Below are positions 28,146 through 34,956 of a stretch of DNA of 34,956 nt, piece by piece (the first letter of the stretch is position 1; the number at the start of each line of letters is the position of its first letter). This DNA comes from Solirubrobacteraceae bacterium (GTDB lineage: Bacteria > Actinomycetota > Thermoleophilia > Solirubrobacterales > Solirubrobacteraceae). The position numbers and the translations under genes are program-made. The stretch is taken from positions 1 to 34,956 of the forward strand of contig JAICYC010000025.1 of the NCBI GenBank assembly GCA_025934395.1, in the 5' to 3' direction. Under the pieces are notes generated by a model. It saw nothing but the letters and a program-made list of their open reading frames with translations, made no database searches and had not been told where the DNA came from.

Positions 28146-28607
28146 ATGCTCGCCGCCGCGCTCGCGGCTCCTGCGTCCCCCGCGCGCGCCGAAGAAGCGG
28201 CCGCGCCGGGATCCACCCCGCCGCCTGCACCCCCGGCGAACCGCATCGCGCTGCTCTCGGGCGCGATCACGCGCGACGAGGCGGTCACCCTCACGGTCCG
28301 CCTGTTCGCTCCGGGCCAGCTCACCGGGTCGGTGACCTTCGTTCGGGCCACGCACGTGCGGACTCCGGGGGGCGGCACGCGCACCACCCACATCACCGCC
28401 ACCTACGCGCGAACCACCGCGACGCTCGCGGCGGCGGGCACCACCACGATCGCGATGAAGCCGTCGCACCGGACGCTGCGCGAGCTCGCCCACACGCGGC
28501 GCACGCCCCTGCAGGTCAAGCTGAGCTTCCTCCCCACCGGTGGCACGGCGGGCACGCTCGGCTTCAAGCTGACCCTGCTGCGCAGCCGCAGCGGCCGCTT
28601 CAGCTGA
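28146..28607 (+). CDS. secreted protein, N-terminus uncertain (non-AUG start or frameshift)
   Basis: From ATG 28146 (TTG 28143 just before) the protein has 153 aa, opening MLAAALAAPASPARA with no basic n-region. In the same frame, residues from 28080 read TARPRSPARLTRAAIAAAAL, a perfect n- and h-region, but no ATG, GTG or TTG begins it. The codon at 28080 is ATC, 6 nt after TATGGT (28068-28073), the spacing of leaderless starts elsewhere in this window. So either an ATC start, a lost ATG or a frameshift is implied. The mature protein (AEEAAAPGSTPPPAPP linker; then AVTLTVRLFAPGQLTGSVTFV and KLTLLRSRSGRFS) is a small strand-rich domain of unknown function. Its last 8 bases overlap recQ's end. 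Confidence 0.6.
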   Translation: MLAAALAAPASPARAEEAAAPGSTPPPAPPANRIALLSGAITRDEAVTLTVRLFAPGQLTGSVTFVRATHVRTPGGGTRTTHITATYARTTATLAAAGTTTIAMKPSHRTLRELAHTRRTPLQVKLSFLPTGGTAGTLGFKLTLLRSRSGRFS

Positions 28608-30468
28608 CCAGCGACCCGGGCGGCTGCGTGGCGCGCGCGTCCACGTCGGCCCCGTCGCTCTCAAGCGACGCGAGCACCGCCAGCAGCGACTCGCCGTGCT
28701 TCTCGCAGAACGCCGGCCCCACGCCGCGGATCTCGATCAGCTCCTCCACGCTGCTGGGGCGCCGGCACAGCACCTCCTCGAGCACGGCGTTGGATGCGAC
28801 CGTGAACGCGGGCAGGCCCTCCGCACGCGCCATCCGCCACTCGCGCAGCGCGTCGAACTTCCCCTCGTCGGCGGGCGGGAGCGTGCGCTCGGCATCGCTG
28901 CCGCCGCGCACGCGCCCGGCGGTCCGCCGCCGGCCCCGCGTACCCGCCGCCGCGATCGCCTCCGCAAGCCCCGGGTCGGTGCTGCACACGTCGCAGCAGC
29001 GGCCCTCCGGCGCGCCGGCTCGTCCCCGCTCGACGAGGGCGCGCTCGTCGCCGAAGTGCTCCAGGATCTGCGCGCGCCGGCACGTGTTCGCCGACATGTA
29101 GCGCTCGATCGAGCGGTACGCCTCCCACGAGCGGTCCTGTGCCGCGCGGATCGCAGCCTGGGCGCGGCGCGGGCTGCCCTTGCCCGTGGGTCGCACCAGC
29201 AGCCCCTCGTGGCCGGCGGGTTCGAGCTCCACCGCGCCCGCACGCTCGGCGATCGACAGCAGCACGCGCGCGCGGTCGGACAGCTGGCCGTGGCCGATCG
29301 CCACCACGCCGTCCTCGGCCGCCCCGCGCAGGCGCGCGACGTAGGAGCGCACGTCCTCCACCGTCGTCGCGCGGTCGTTGATGAAGCGGATCAGGCGACC
29401 CAGGTCCACGCGCGCGCCCAGCAGCAGCGCTCGCGCGGGCGCGCCGTCCCGGCCGCCGCGGCCGGCCTCCTGGTAGTAGGCCTCGAGGCTCGTTGGCAGC
29501 GCCCAGTGGGCCACCGTGCGCACGTCCGCCTTGTCCACGCCCATCCCGAACGCGTTCGTGGCGACGACGACCTGCGCGCTCCCGTCCATGAACGCGCGCT
29601 GGCTCTCCGCGCGCGCCTCCGGCGCCATCCCCGCGTGGTAGGCCACCGTCGTGATGCCCTCCGCGGCAATCCGCTCGCGCAGGTCCTCGGTGTCCTTGCG
29701 CGTGCCCGCGTACACGATCGCCGGCAGCGCGCGCGTGCCGCCGAGCACGTGCGCGAGCGCAGCCCACTTGCGTGCCATCGCGCCCTTGCCCTCCACCGTG
29801 ACCACGTCGAACACCAGGTTCGGGCGGTCGAAGCCGGAGCGCACGAGCACCGGGTCCCGCAGCCCCAGCCGCGCCGCGATCTCGCGCGCCACGCGGGGGG
29901 TGGCCGTGGCGGTCGCCGCCATCACCGGCGGCCGTCCGAGCGTCTCGATCGCGTCCGCCAGACGCAGGTAGTCGGGACGGAAGTCGTGGCCCCACTCGGC
30001 CACGCAGTGCGCCTCGTCGACAACGAACAGCGACACGCGCCGCTTCGCCAGCGCGGCCGCGAACGCGCGCGAGGCGAACCGCTCGGGAGCCGCGAGCACG
30101 AGCGCCGCGGTGCCGTCGGCGATCTCCGCAAGCGCGCGCTCGTTGTGCCCGTCGGCCATCGTCGAGGCGAGCATCGTGCTGCGCACGCCCGCCTCGCGCG
30201 CCCGCTGCCACTGGTCCGCCATCAGCGCGATCAGCGGGCTCACCACCACGACGAGGCCGCCGTTCGCGCCCTCGTCCGCGCAGGCGACCGCGGGCAGCTG
30301 GTAGCAGAGCGACTTGCCCCCGCCCGTGGGCATCACCACGAGGCTGTCCTGCCCCTCCAGCGCCGCCACGACGGCCTCGCGCTGACCCGCCCGGAAGCTC
30401 GCCAGGCCGAAGCGCGCGAGCAGATCCTCGGGCGTCGTTCGCAACTCCGCAGCAGCTGCAGCGGTCAT
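28600..30468 (-). CDS. recQ: ATP-dependent DNA helicase RecQ
   Basis: 622 aa from ATG 30468, chosen because TAGCTT lies exactly 6 nt upstream; GTG 30474, two codons earlier, would touch that box. SF2 helicase motifs: Q-like FGLASFRAGQREAV, Walker A MPTGGGKSLCYQ (46-57), DEAH (VVDEAHCVAEWGHDFRPDY), motif III TATATP, motif VI QEAGRGGRDG. The zinc-binding RQC region has the Cys set CRRAQILEHFGD and CCDVC. An HRDC domain ends the protein (ALREWRMARAEGLPAFTVAS; RGVGPAFCEKHGESLLAVL). It unwinds DNA 3'-5' in recombination and replication-fork repair, with the usual bacterial RecQ length. Convergent with the secreted-protein gene, overlapping by 8 bp. Confidence 0.95.
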   Translation of the reverse strand: MTAAAAAELRTTPEDLLARFGLASFRAGQREAVVAALEGQDSLVVMPTGGGKSLCYQLPAVACADEGANGGLVVVVSPLIALMADQWQRAREAGVRSTMLASTMADGHNERALAEIADGTAALVLAAPERFASRAFAAALAKRRVSLFVVDEAHCVAEWGHDFRPDYLRLADAIETLGRPPVMAATATATPRVAREIAARLGLRDPVLVRSGFDRPNLVFDVVTVEGKGAMARKWAALAHVLGGTRALPAIVYAGTRKDTEDLRERIAAEGITTVAYHAGMAPEARAESQRAFMDGSAQVVVATNAFGMGVDKADVRTVAHWALPTSLEAYYQEAGRGGRDGAPARALLLGARVDLGRLIRFINDRATTVEDVRSYVARLRGAAEDGVVAIGHGQLSDRARVLLSIAERAGAVELEPAGHEGLLVRPTGKGSPRRAQAAIRAAQDRSWEAYRSIERYMSANTCRRAQILEHFGDERALVERGRAGAPEGRCCDVCSTDPGLAEAIAAAGTRGRRRTAGRVRGGSDAERTLPPADEGKFDALREWRMARAEGLPAFTVASNAVLEEVLCRRPSSVEELIEIRGVGPAFCEKHGESLLAVLASLESDGADVDARATQPPGSLVS

Positions 30469-30474
30469 CGCCAC

Positions 30475-30480
30475 AAGCTA
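30475..30480 (-). promoter_or_regulatory. -10 box TAGCTT, leaderless start of recQ
   Basis: TANNNT on the minus strand, 6 nt before ATG 30468. Identical hexamer and spacing to the P450 gene (31933-31938). Confidence 0.5.
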
Positions 30481-30531
30481 CTCGCGCCTGCGGCCGGGAC
30501 TTCGGCGCGGTCTCGCACGTTGCGGGCGCCC

Positions 30532-31926
30532 TCAGCGCCGCGCCCACACCACCCGCGCGCCCTCGCTCGGCACGAGCGTGATCGCGCGCCGCCGCACGTG
30601 CTCGCCCTTCGCGCGGGCGCCGCGCGGCAGCTGCGGCGCGAGCTCCGAGAGCACTGTGCGCAGGATCACCTTCAGCTCCAGCTGCGCGAACGAGGCGCCG
30701 ATGCAGCGCCGGATGCCACCGCCGAAGGGGATCCACGAGAACGTCTCCGGCGGCTCGCCCAGGAAGCGCTCCGGCAGGAACTCCGTCGGGCGCTCGTACA
30801 CCCGCGCGTTGCGGTTCGTGAGCCAGATCGACGGCGCCACGCGGCTGCCCGCGGGGATCACCCGGCCGCCCAGCTCGAGGTTGCGGGTGAGCGTGCGCAC
30901 CACGAGCGGCACCACCGGCCGCACGCGCAGCGTCTCGTTGGCCACCGCAGAGAGGTAGTCCTCGCCCTCGCCCGCGTCGATCTCCGCCACGAGCCGCTGC
31001 AGCTTTGCGGGATGGCGCACCAGCCGCTCCAGCGCCCACGCCACCGACGTCGCCGTGGTCTCGTGGCCCGCGAGCAGCAGCGTCACGAGCTCGTCGCGCA
31101 GCTCCACGTCGGTCATCGCCTCGCCGTTCTCGTCGCGCGCCTGCAGCAGCAGCGAGAGGATGTCGCCGCGCTCGTGCAGGTCCTGCTCGCGGCGGCGCGC
31201 GATCTCCTCGTAGAGCAGCGTGTCGAATCGGTCCAGCGCCTCGCCCAGGCGCCCGTCCGGGCGGCCGGGGCGCGGACGGGTGAGCGCGATCCGCAGCATC
31301 AGCAGCGCGTTCATCGGCAGGAACAGTCCCTCGATCGCCGCGCGCATCGGCGCCATCCGCTCAGCCTCCACGCCGAACACCGCCTGCAGGATCACCTCGA
31401 GCGTGATCCGCCGCGATCGCTCCTGGATGCGCATCGGCTCGCCGATCGGCCACCCCGCCATGTCCCTGCGCGTCGCCTGCACGATCACGTCCTCGTACTC
31501 GCGCATCCGCTCTCCGTGGAACGGCGGCAGCAGCAGCTTGCGCTGGCGCAGGTGCTCCGGCCCCGTGAGCACGAGCACGGAGTTCTCCCCCATGATCCCC
31601 GCCACCGGCGAGGCGCCCGTGCCCGACGGCGCGGCGTCCGCCGGCGCGGTGAACAGCGCCTTGATCGCCTCCGGGTCGCTCACCAGCACGAGCTTGATCC
31701 CGCTCGGCCACATCGTGATCGTGAACCACTCCCCCAGCGCGCGCTCGCAGCGCTCCATCACCCAAGTCGGCGCGAGCGCCCACGCCACCGCCACGAGCAC
31801 CGCCGGCACGCGCGGGCCCGGGGGGACCGCCGCCGCGGGCAGCCCCTGCTGCTCCTCGCCGGACGGGGGGGCGCCGTCGCGCTCGTCGGCTAACCGCGCT
31901 GTTGCGGCCGATGCGCTCGCTGCCAT
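30532..31926 (-). CDS. cytochrome P450
   Basis: 464 aa. Diagnostic motifs: I-helix LLLAGHETTATSVAWALERL (oxygen-binding AGHETT), K-helix ETLRVRP (ExxR), PERF (aromatic region, TEFLPERFLGEPP), and heme loop FGGGIRRCIGASFA with the heme-ligand Cys at about 408. The N-terminus has a Pro-rich start (AAVPPGPRVPAVLVAVAWAL) with no clear membrane anchor. Its C-helix and meander regions resemble actinobacterial P450s acting on fatty acids or terpenoids, but the substrate is not determinable. ATG 31926 has TAGCTT 6 nt upstream; the box begins with the stop codon of the NERD gene. No ferredoxin or reductase gene lies next to it. Confidence 0.93.
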   Translation of the reverse strand: MAASASAATARLADERDGAPPSGEEQQGLPAAAVPPGPRVPAVLVAVAWALAPTWVMERCERALGEWFTITMWPSGIKLVLVSDPEAIKALFTAPADAAPSGTGASPVAGIMGENSVLVLTGPEHLRQRKLLLPPFHGERMREYEDVIVQATRRDMAGWPIGEPMRIQERSRRITLEVILQAVFGVEAERMAPMRAAIEGLFLPMNALLMLRIALTRPRPGRPDGRLGEALDRFDTLLYEEIARRREQDLHERGDILSLLLQARDENGEAMTDVELRDELVTLLLAGHETTATSVAWALERLVRHPAKLQRLVAEIDAGEGEDYLSAVANETLRVRPVVPLVVRTLTRNLELGGRVIPAGSRVAPSIWLTNRNARVYERPTEFLPERFLGEPPETFSWIPFGGGIRRCIGASFAQLELKVILRTVLSELAPQLPRGARAKGEHVRRRAITLVPSEGARVVWARR

Positions 31927-31932
31927 GCGCAG

Positions 31933-31938
31933 AAGCTA
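31933..31938 (-). promoter_or_regulatory. -10 box TAGCTT inside the NERD stop codon region
   Basis: On the minus strand, TAGCTT begins with TAG, the stop of the upstream NERD gene, and lies 6 nt before ATG 31926 of the P450 gene. Confidence 0.5.
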
Positions 31939-32649
31939 GCGGATGAGCTGCCAGCGCTCGTGCATCGCGCGCCCGCGCGCGCTGCGCTCCAGCAGCGCCT
32001 CCACGATCGTGCCGTGCGCGTGGCGCACCTCGTCGCGGCTCAGCTCGCTGTTGCGCTTCTCCAGGTAGCCCACCAGCAGCCGCGCGGGCAGCACGCGCAC
32101 CCCGCGACGGCGGGCGCCCGGCCGGTCCACCCAGGCGCGGCTGTAGACGATCAGGGGCTCCGCGCGCAGTCCCGTTGCTTCCTCGAGCGCATCGCTCTGG
32201 GCGCGCGCCTGGCTGAGCGTCGCGCCGTGCACGCGGCCCACGCGGATCGGCCCCGGATGGCTCTTGGTCTCCACCGTGAACACACCAGGCGGACCCACCA
32301 GGATGTGATCCACGTTGCCGTGGCCGAAGCTCGCGTCGTGGATCACCTCCCACCCGCGCGAGGTGAGCTGCTCGAGCAGCGCGCCCACGTGCTCCTCGCC
32401 AGCTGCGCCGCGGTCGCGGCGCTCCACCTGCGGCAGGACGTAGCGCGAGATCGCGAACATGCTCACGAGCAGCGCCACCTCCGAGCCGAGGAAGCGGACG
32501 TCGTGCAGCCCGAAGCCCCTGCCGAGCGCCGCGGTGGCCACCGCCAGCGCGCCCAGCCCCACGAGCGTACGCAGGCGGAGGCGGTGCACGGTCGCTCGCG
32601 CGTACTGTCCCGCCGTGCGGCGGGCGGGATCTGCTGTGGCTGTCCTCAT
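31936..32649 (-). CDS. NERD-domain (nuclease-related) membrane protein
   Basis: 237 aa from ATG 32649 (no ribosome site close by; the frame is open further upstream). Two membrane segments, about 29-43 (LVGLGALAVATAALG) and 55-72 (GSEVALLVSMFAISRYVL), precede a NERD domain: GAAGEEHVGALLEQLTSRGW, then NVDHILVGPPGVFTVETKSH with Asp114, Glu127 and Lys129 in the D...ExK arrangement of restriction-endonuclease-like folds. Its catalytic residues look intact. The C-terminal half (RAEPLIVYSRAWVDRPGAR; RVLPARLLVGYL) completes the domain. NERD proteins are predicted DNA-processing or repair/defence nucleases. Here it may be tethered to the membrane. The P450 gene begins 9 bp after its stop. Confidence 0.85.
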   Translation of the reverse strand: MRTATADPARRTAGQYARATVHRLRLRTLVGLGALAVATAALGRGFGLHDVRFLGSEVALLVSMFAISRYVLPQVERRDRGAAGEEHVGALLEQLTSRGWEVIHDASFGHGNVDHILVGPPGVFTVETKSHPGPIRVGRVHGATLSQARAQSDALEEATGLRAEPLIVYSRAWVDRPGARRRGVRVLPARLLVGYLEKRNSELSRDEVRHAHGTIVEALLERSARGRAMHERWQLIR

Positions 32650-32925
32650 CGCTCGGTGGGGCCTGCCGTTGCTGGGCCCTATGTCTCTATCGCCCTGAGC
32701 CTGGGCGCTCTTGAGCGCTGCTCGCCCCGCGGGCAGGGCTACCCATCCCGGGCTGTCCCGAGCCGGAGCGCAACACGCCACGGGGGCCGTGTGCGCGGGC
32801 CGCACAAACGCCCGCCCATGCGTGTAGAGCGACGCCTGTTCTCTCAAGCACCGACCCCTCCCATCCGATCCGAGAACCAGATCGAAAACCCCCTTCGATC
32901 GCCCCCTGCAAAGCACGGATGCCTT
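32650..32925. other. 276-bp divergent intergenic region with hairpins
   Basis: The longest gap in the window, between the NERD gene and the 127-aa gene. It contains a perfect stem GATCGAA (32880-32886) / TTCGATC (32894-32900) with loop AACCCCC, 25 bp before ATG 32926. It also holds GCGCTC/GAGCGC (about 32704-32717) and other GC-rich repeats. Known RNAs (SRP, RNase P, tmRNA, 6S, common riboswitches) were compared from memory and none matched. No ORF with coding character is seen, apart from a possible upstream extension of the 127-aa gene (ATG 32818). Confidence 0.4.
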
Positions 32926-33309
32926 ATGCAGTTGAGTTCTGACAGCTCGTACCCTTCCGACATCTGCGTGCTCCTGCGCGCGCACGGCGAGCATCGCTGG
33001 CTCACCTCCGAGGTGCTGCCCGTGCTCCACCAGGTGGAGTCCGGCGAGGACATCTGCGAGGACGAGCTCGGCGCTGCGCTCGCCTACCTGGAAGTGCTGT
33101 GGCTCGACGCGTGCAGGCGCGCCGCCGAGACCGAAGCTGCGCTCGAAGCCCTGCTCGGCGAGGATCCCCGCACTCGCGGGGACCTCTACCGCCACGCTCG
33201 CTCCTACCACGCCGCCGTGCGCTCGCTGCGGCGCGAGCTGGCAGCGCGCGTGCGCGACGCCACCGAAGGGCGCGGTCCGCGCACCACGCACCTGCACGCC
33301 GCGCTCTGA
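32926..33309 (+). CDS. helical protein of unknown function
   Basis: 127 aa from ATG 32926 (in-frame ATG 32818 would add 36 residues and include the hairpin at 32880-32900). No signal peptide or membrane helix. The sequence is almost all alpha-helical and charged: TSEVLPVLHQVESGEDICED, ALAYLEVLWLDACRRAAET, EAALEALLGEDPRTRGDLYR and AAVRSLRRELAARVRDATEG. Three Cys are scattered and no zinc motif is evident. It may form a helical bundle or coiled-coil. I do not recognise the family. It is on the same strand as the PHP gene, 23 bp upstream of it. Confidence 0.62.
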   Translation: MQLSSDSSYPSDICVLLRAHGEHRWLTSEVLPVLHQVESGEDICEDELGAALAYLEVLWLDACRRAAETEAALEALLGEDPRTRGDLYRHARSYHAAVRSLRRELAARVRDATEGRGPRTTHLHAAL

Positions 33310-33319
33310 GCTGATCGCG

Positions 33320-33325
33320 TACGCT
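33320..33325 (+). promoter_or_regulatory. -10 box TACGCT, leaderless start of PHP gene
   Basis: TANNNT 7 nt before GTG 33333; no ribosome site. Confidence 0.5.
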
Positions 33326-33332
33326 GCCGCGC

Positions 33333-34208
33333 GTGCCCGTGCGCTTCGACCTGCAGTCGCACTCCACCCACTCCGACGGCGCGCTTGCAGCAGCAGACGT
33401 CGTCAGGCTCGCCTCCGAGGCGGGCGTGGAGCTGCTCGCCCTCTCCGATCACGACACCGTCAGCGGGGTCTCCGAGGCGATCGCCGCCGGCGAGCAGCAC
33501 GGCGTGCGCGTCGTCCCCGCGGTGGAGATCTCCGCGGTCGACGACGGCTCGCCGGTGCCCCGCGAACTCCACATCCTCGGCTACAACATCGACCACGCGG
33601 GCGCCGCGCTCACCGAGCAGCTCGAGGCGTTCCTCGGCGACCGCGAGGCGCGCACGCTGCGCATGGCAGCCGCCCTGGAGGAGTGCGGCTTCGAGCTCGA
33701 CAAGAAGGAGATAGAGGAGAGGATCGCCGCAGGCAAACCGATCGGCCGTCCCCACCTCGCGGGCGCGGTGCTCCGGGCGCCCGCCAACGCGGAGCGGCTC
33801 GCCGCCGAGAACATCGACGACGTCGGATCGCTGATCCGCGGCTACCTGATCGAGGGCAAGGCCGCGTTCCGCCTGCGCCAGACGCCCACCGTGAAGGAGT
33901 CGATCGAAGCCATCCACGAAGCGGGCGGCGTGTCGATCTGGGCGCACCCGTTCTGGGACATCTCCGAGCCCGCTGAAGTCCTGTCCAGCATCGACCGCTT
34001 CCACGCGCTCGGGATCGACGGCGTCGAGGCCTTCTACGTCACGCACACGCGCGAGCAGACGCAGCTCCTGTGCGACCGCTGTGCCGAGCTCGGCCTGCTC
34101 ACCACCGGCTCCGCCGACTTCCACGGGCCCGAGAACAAGGACTTCTCGCGCTTCATGGCGTTCGACACGTACGGGATCGAGCCCAACCTCGGTCCGATCG
34201 CCGGCTGA
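33333..34208 (+). CDS. PHP-domain phosphoesterase (TrpH/YciV-like)
   Basis: 291 aa from GTG 33333, with TACGCT 7 nt upstream. PHP family of metal-dependent phosphoesterases of the TrpH/RNase AM type, which remove nucleotides or phosphates from short RNAs or nucleoside bisphosphates. The N-terminus reads FDLQSHSTHSDG (5-16): the first His of the usual HxH ligand pair is Gln8, while His10 is kept and an extra His13 follows. Further ligands are present: LSDHDTVSG (His40), VPAVEISA (Glu65), ELHILGYN (His80), WAHPFWDI and GSADFHGP (Asp/His). The inserted domain (about 95-170) is helical. Overall length is normal. Convergent with holB, 12 bp apart. Confidence 0.9.
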   Translation: MPVRFDLQSHSTHSDGALAAADVVRLASEAGVELLALSDHDTVSGVSEAIAAGEQHGVRVVPAVEISAVDDGSPVPRELHILGYNIDHAGAALTEQLEAFLGDREARTLRMAAALEECGFELDKKEIEERIAAGKPIGRPHLAGAVLRAPANAERLAAENIDDVGSLIRGYLIEGKAAFRLRQTPTVKESIEAIHEAGGVSIWAHPFWDISEPAEVLSSIDRFHALGIDGVEAFYVTHTREQTQLLCDRCAELGLLTTGSADFHGPENKDFSRFMAFDTYGIEPNLGPIAG

Positions 34209-34220
34209 GCGCAGGGCCGC

Positions 34221-34956
34221 TCAGACCGCAGCCGGCTGCGCGTCGCCCGCGAGCACGGCCTGCAGGCGGTAGGCGAGCGCCTCCAGCGCCAGCTCTTCGC
34301 CCACGTTCAGCGCCAGGCTGAGGCGCGTGTCGGACACGAGCCCCACGCCCTCCAGCAGAGCTGCAGCGCCCACGGCGCTCGCATCCTCCGCAACCTCCTG
34401 CGCGCGGTCCACGGCCAGCACCAGCTCCGCCGCGCCCTCGCTCACGCACAGCACGTCGCGCAGCCACAGCTCCGCGAGCTGGAGGCCCAGGTCGAGCGTG
34501 CGCACACGCGCGCGGCGCTCGCCGCGGCGGCGTCCCTCCGTCGCATCGCGCTCGGCCTTCTTGCGCTCGCGCGCGGGGAGCAGCTCGAGCTCGCCCTCCA
34601 GCCGGCGCTCGAGCTCCTCGCCCGCCGCCGCGCCCGCGCGCTTGGCGGTGTCCAGCAGTGCCAGCCACGGGCGGCTCGCGGTGTCTCCGTGCAGCGCAGC
34701 GCGCGCGAACGCCTCAGCGCTTGCGCGCAGCGCCGCGCCGCTCTCGACCACGAGCGTGCGCGCGATCGCCGCGTCGCCCTGGGCCAGGCGCGCGCACGCG
34801 AGCGCACGCGCGCCCTCAGCGCCGCCCTCCGGGGCGATCCGCTGGGCCACGACCTCCGCGGGCAGCGGGTCGAAGCGCACCAGCTGGCAGCGCGAGGCGA
34901 TCGTCGCCAGCACGTCGGAGCGGCGGTCGGTGAGCAGCACCAGGTGCACGAACGAC
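34221..34956 (-). CDS. holB: DNA polymerase III delta' subunit, N-terminus beyond window edge
   Basis: About 245 C-terminal residues are visible; the start lies right of the window. The first visible part, SFVHLVLLTDRRSDVLATIA followed by SRCQLVRFDPLPAEVVAQR, contains the SRC motif (arginine finger) and following helix of clamp-loader delta'/gamma AAA+ proteins. Next come a helical lid region (GARALACARLAQGDAAIART) and a C-terminal helical domain (LELLPARERKKAERDATEGRRRG; LAELWLRDVLCVSEGAAELV). The P-loop and zinc-binding parts are not in the window. It loads the beta clamp in replication. It is convergent with the PHP gene. Confidence 0.85.
   Translation of the reverse strand, partial: SFVHLVLLTDRRSDVLATIASRCQLVRFDPLPAEVVAQRIAPEGGAEGARALACARLAQGDAAIARTLVVESGAALRASAEAFARAALHGDTASRPWLALLDTAKRAGAAAGEELERRLEGELELLPARERKKAERDATEGRRRGERRARVRTLDLGLQLAELWLRDVLCVSEGAAELVLAVDRAQEVAEDASAVGAAALLEGVGLVSDTRLSLALNVGEELALEALAYRLQAVLAGDAQPAAV

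Noticed and set aside
28696-31893. A stop-free plus-strand frame of over 1000 codons opposite recQ and the P450 gene
   Set aside because: It mirrors two well-supported genes; its product is rich in Arg, His and Ala with no domain. High-GC DNA leaves antisense frames open.
32650-32925. SRP RNA, RNase P RNA, 6S RNA or cobalamin/SAM/TPP riboswitch
   Set aside because: Signature sequences of each were looked for on both strands and not found.
1-34956. CRISPR arrays, insertion sequences, prophage, toxin-antitoxin or restriction systems
   Set aside because: No regular repeats, transposase, integrase or phage proteins; NERD alone is not evidence of a defence island.

Overview
The window is high-GC DNA (about 70-73% by eye, about 60-67% in two sub-regions) with dense genes on both strands, many GTG starts and extensive antisense open frames. 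Gene content fits a soil actinobacterium, most likely of the Thermoleophilia/Solirubrobacterales type: ECF and SigB-like sigma factors, a MEDS/RsbW-like ATPase, MreB, a DHA2 drug exporter with a MarR partner, DUF2652 and DUF3891 proteins, P450 and secreted repeat proteins. The taxon is an inference from style and content. I saw no insertion sequence, phage module, CRISPR array or rRNA.

Layout. (1) 1-2894, leftward: SDR oxidoreductase, ring-cleaving VOC dioxygenase and an alpha/beta hydrolase cut by the window edge; probably one operon. (2) 3001-7165, rightward signalling block: ECF sigma factor, single-pass membrane protein (possible anti-sigma), two secreted small proteins, a NarL-type response regulator and a MEDS-HATPase protein. 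A 41-bp bipartite element (GATGTAACG-N17-CAACYAGGGGGTGTG) occurs with identical spacing before the sigma gene and before the response regulator. (3) 7187-10953: cyclase-like DUF2652/SRPBCC protein, MFS exporter plus MarR regulator behind an AT-rich operator-like island, SnoaL-like protein, small membrane protein. (4) 11066-23643: pgi; peptidoglycan-binding/M15-like protein; secreted beta-helix protein; quinone-oxidoreductase-like MDR enzyme; mreB; secreted seven-bladed RCC1 protein; an unrecognised two-gene operon; a large secreted propeller/Ig-like protein. (5) 23839-27877, lower GC: DUF4386-like membrane protein, DUF3891 protein, tiny zinc-ribbon and HTH-like genes, EthD protein, SigB-family sigma with a 51-aa membrane protein, and a divergent TetR gene with tandem operator-like sites; it ends at a tRNA-Thr(CGU). 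(6) 28080-34956: secreted protein with a puzzling start, RecQ, P450, NERD-domain membrane protein, a helical unknown, a PHP phosphoesterase and holB (cut by the edge).

The clearest window-wide signal is transcriptional: ten genes without a useful Shine-Dalgarno sequence carry a TANNNT box ending 6-8 nt before the start codon, the geometry of leaderless mRNAs. This spacing also decides several starts (recQ, PHP, EthD, pgi). In region 2 the duplicated ECF-type element places the sigma gene's GTG at the expected transcript start as well.
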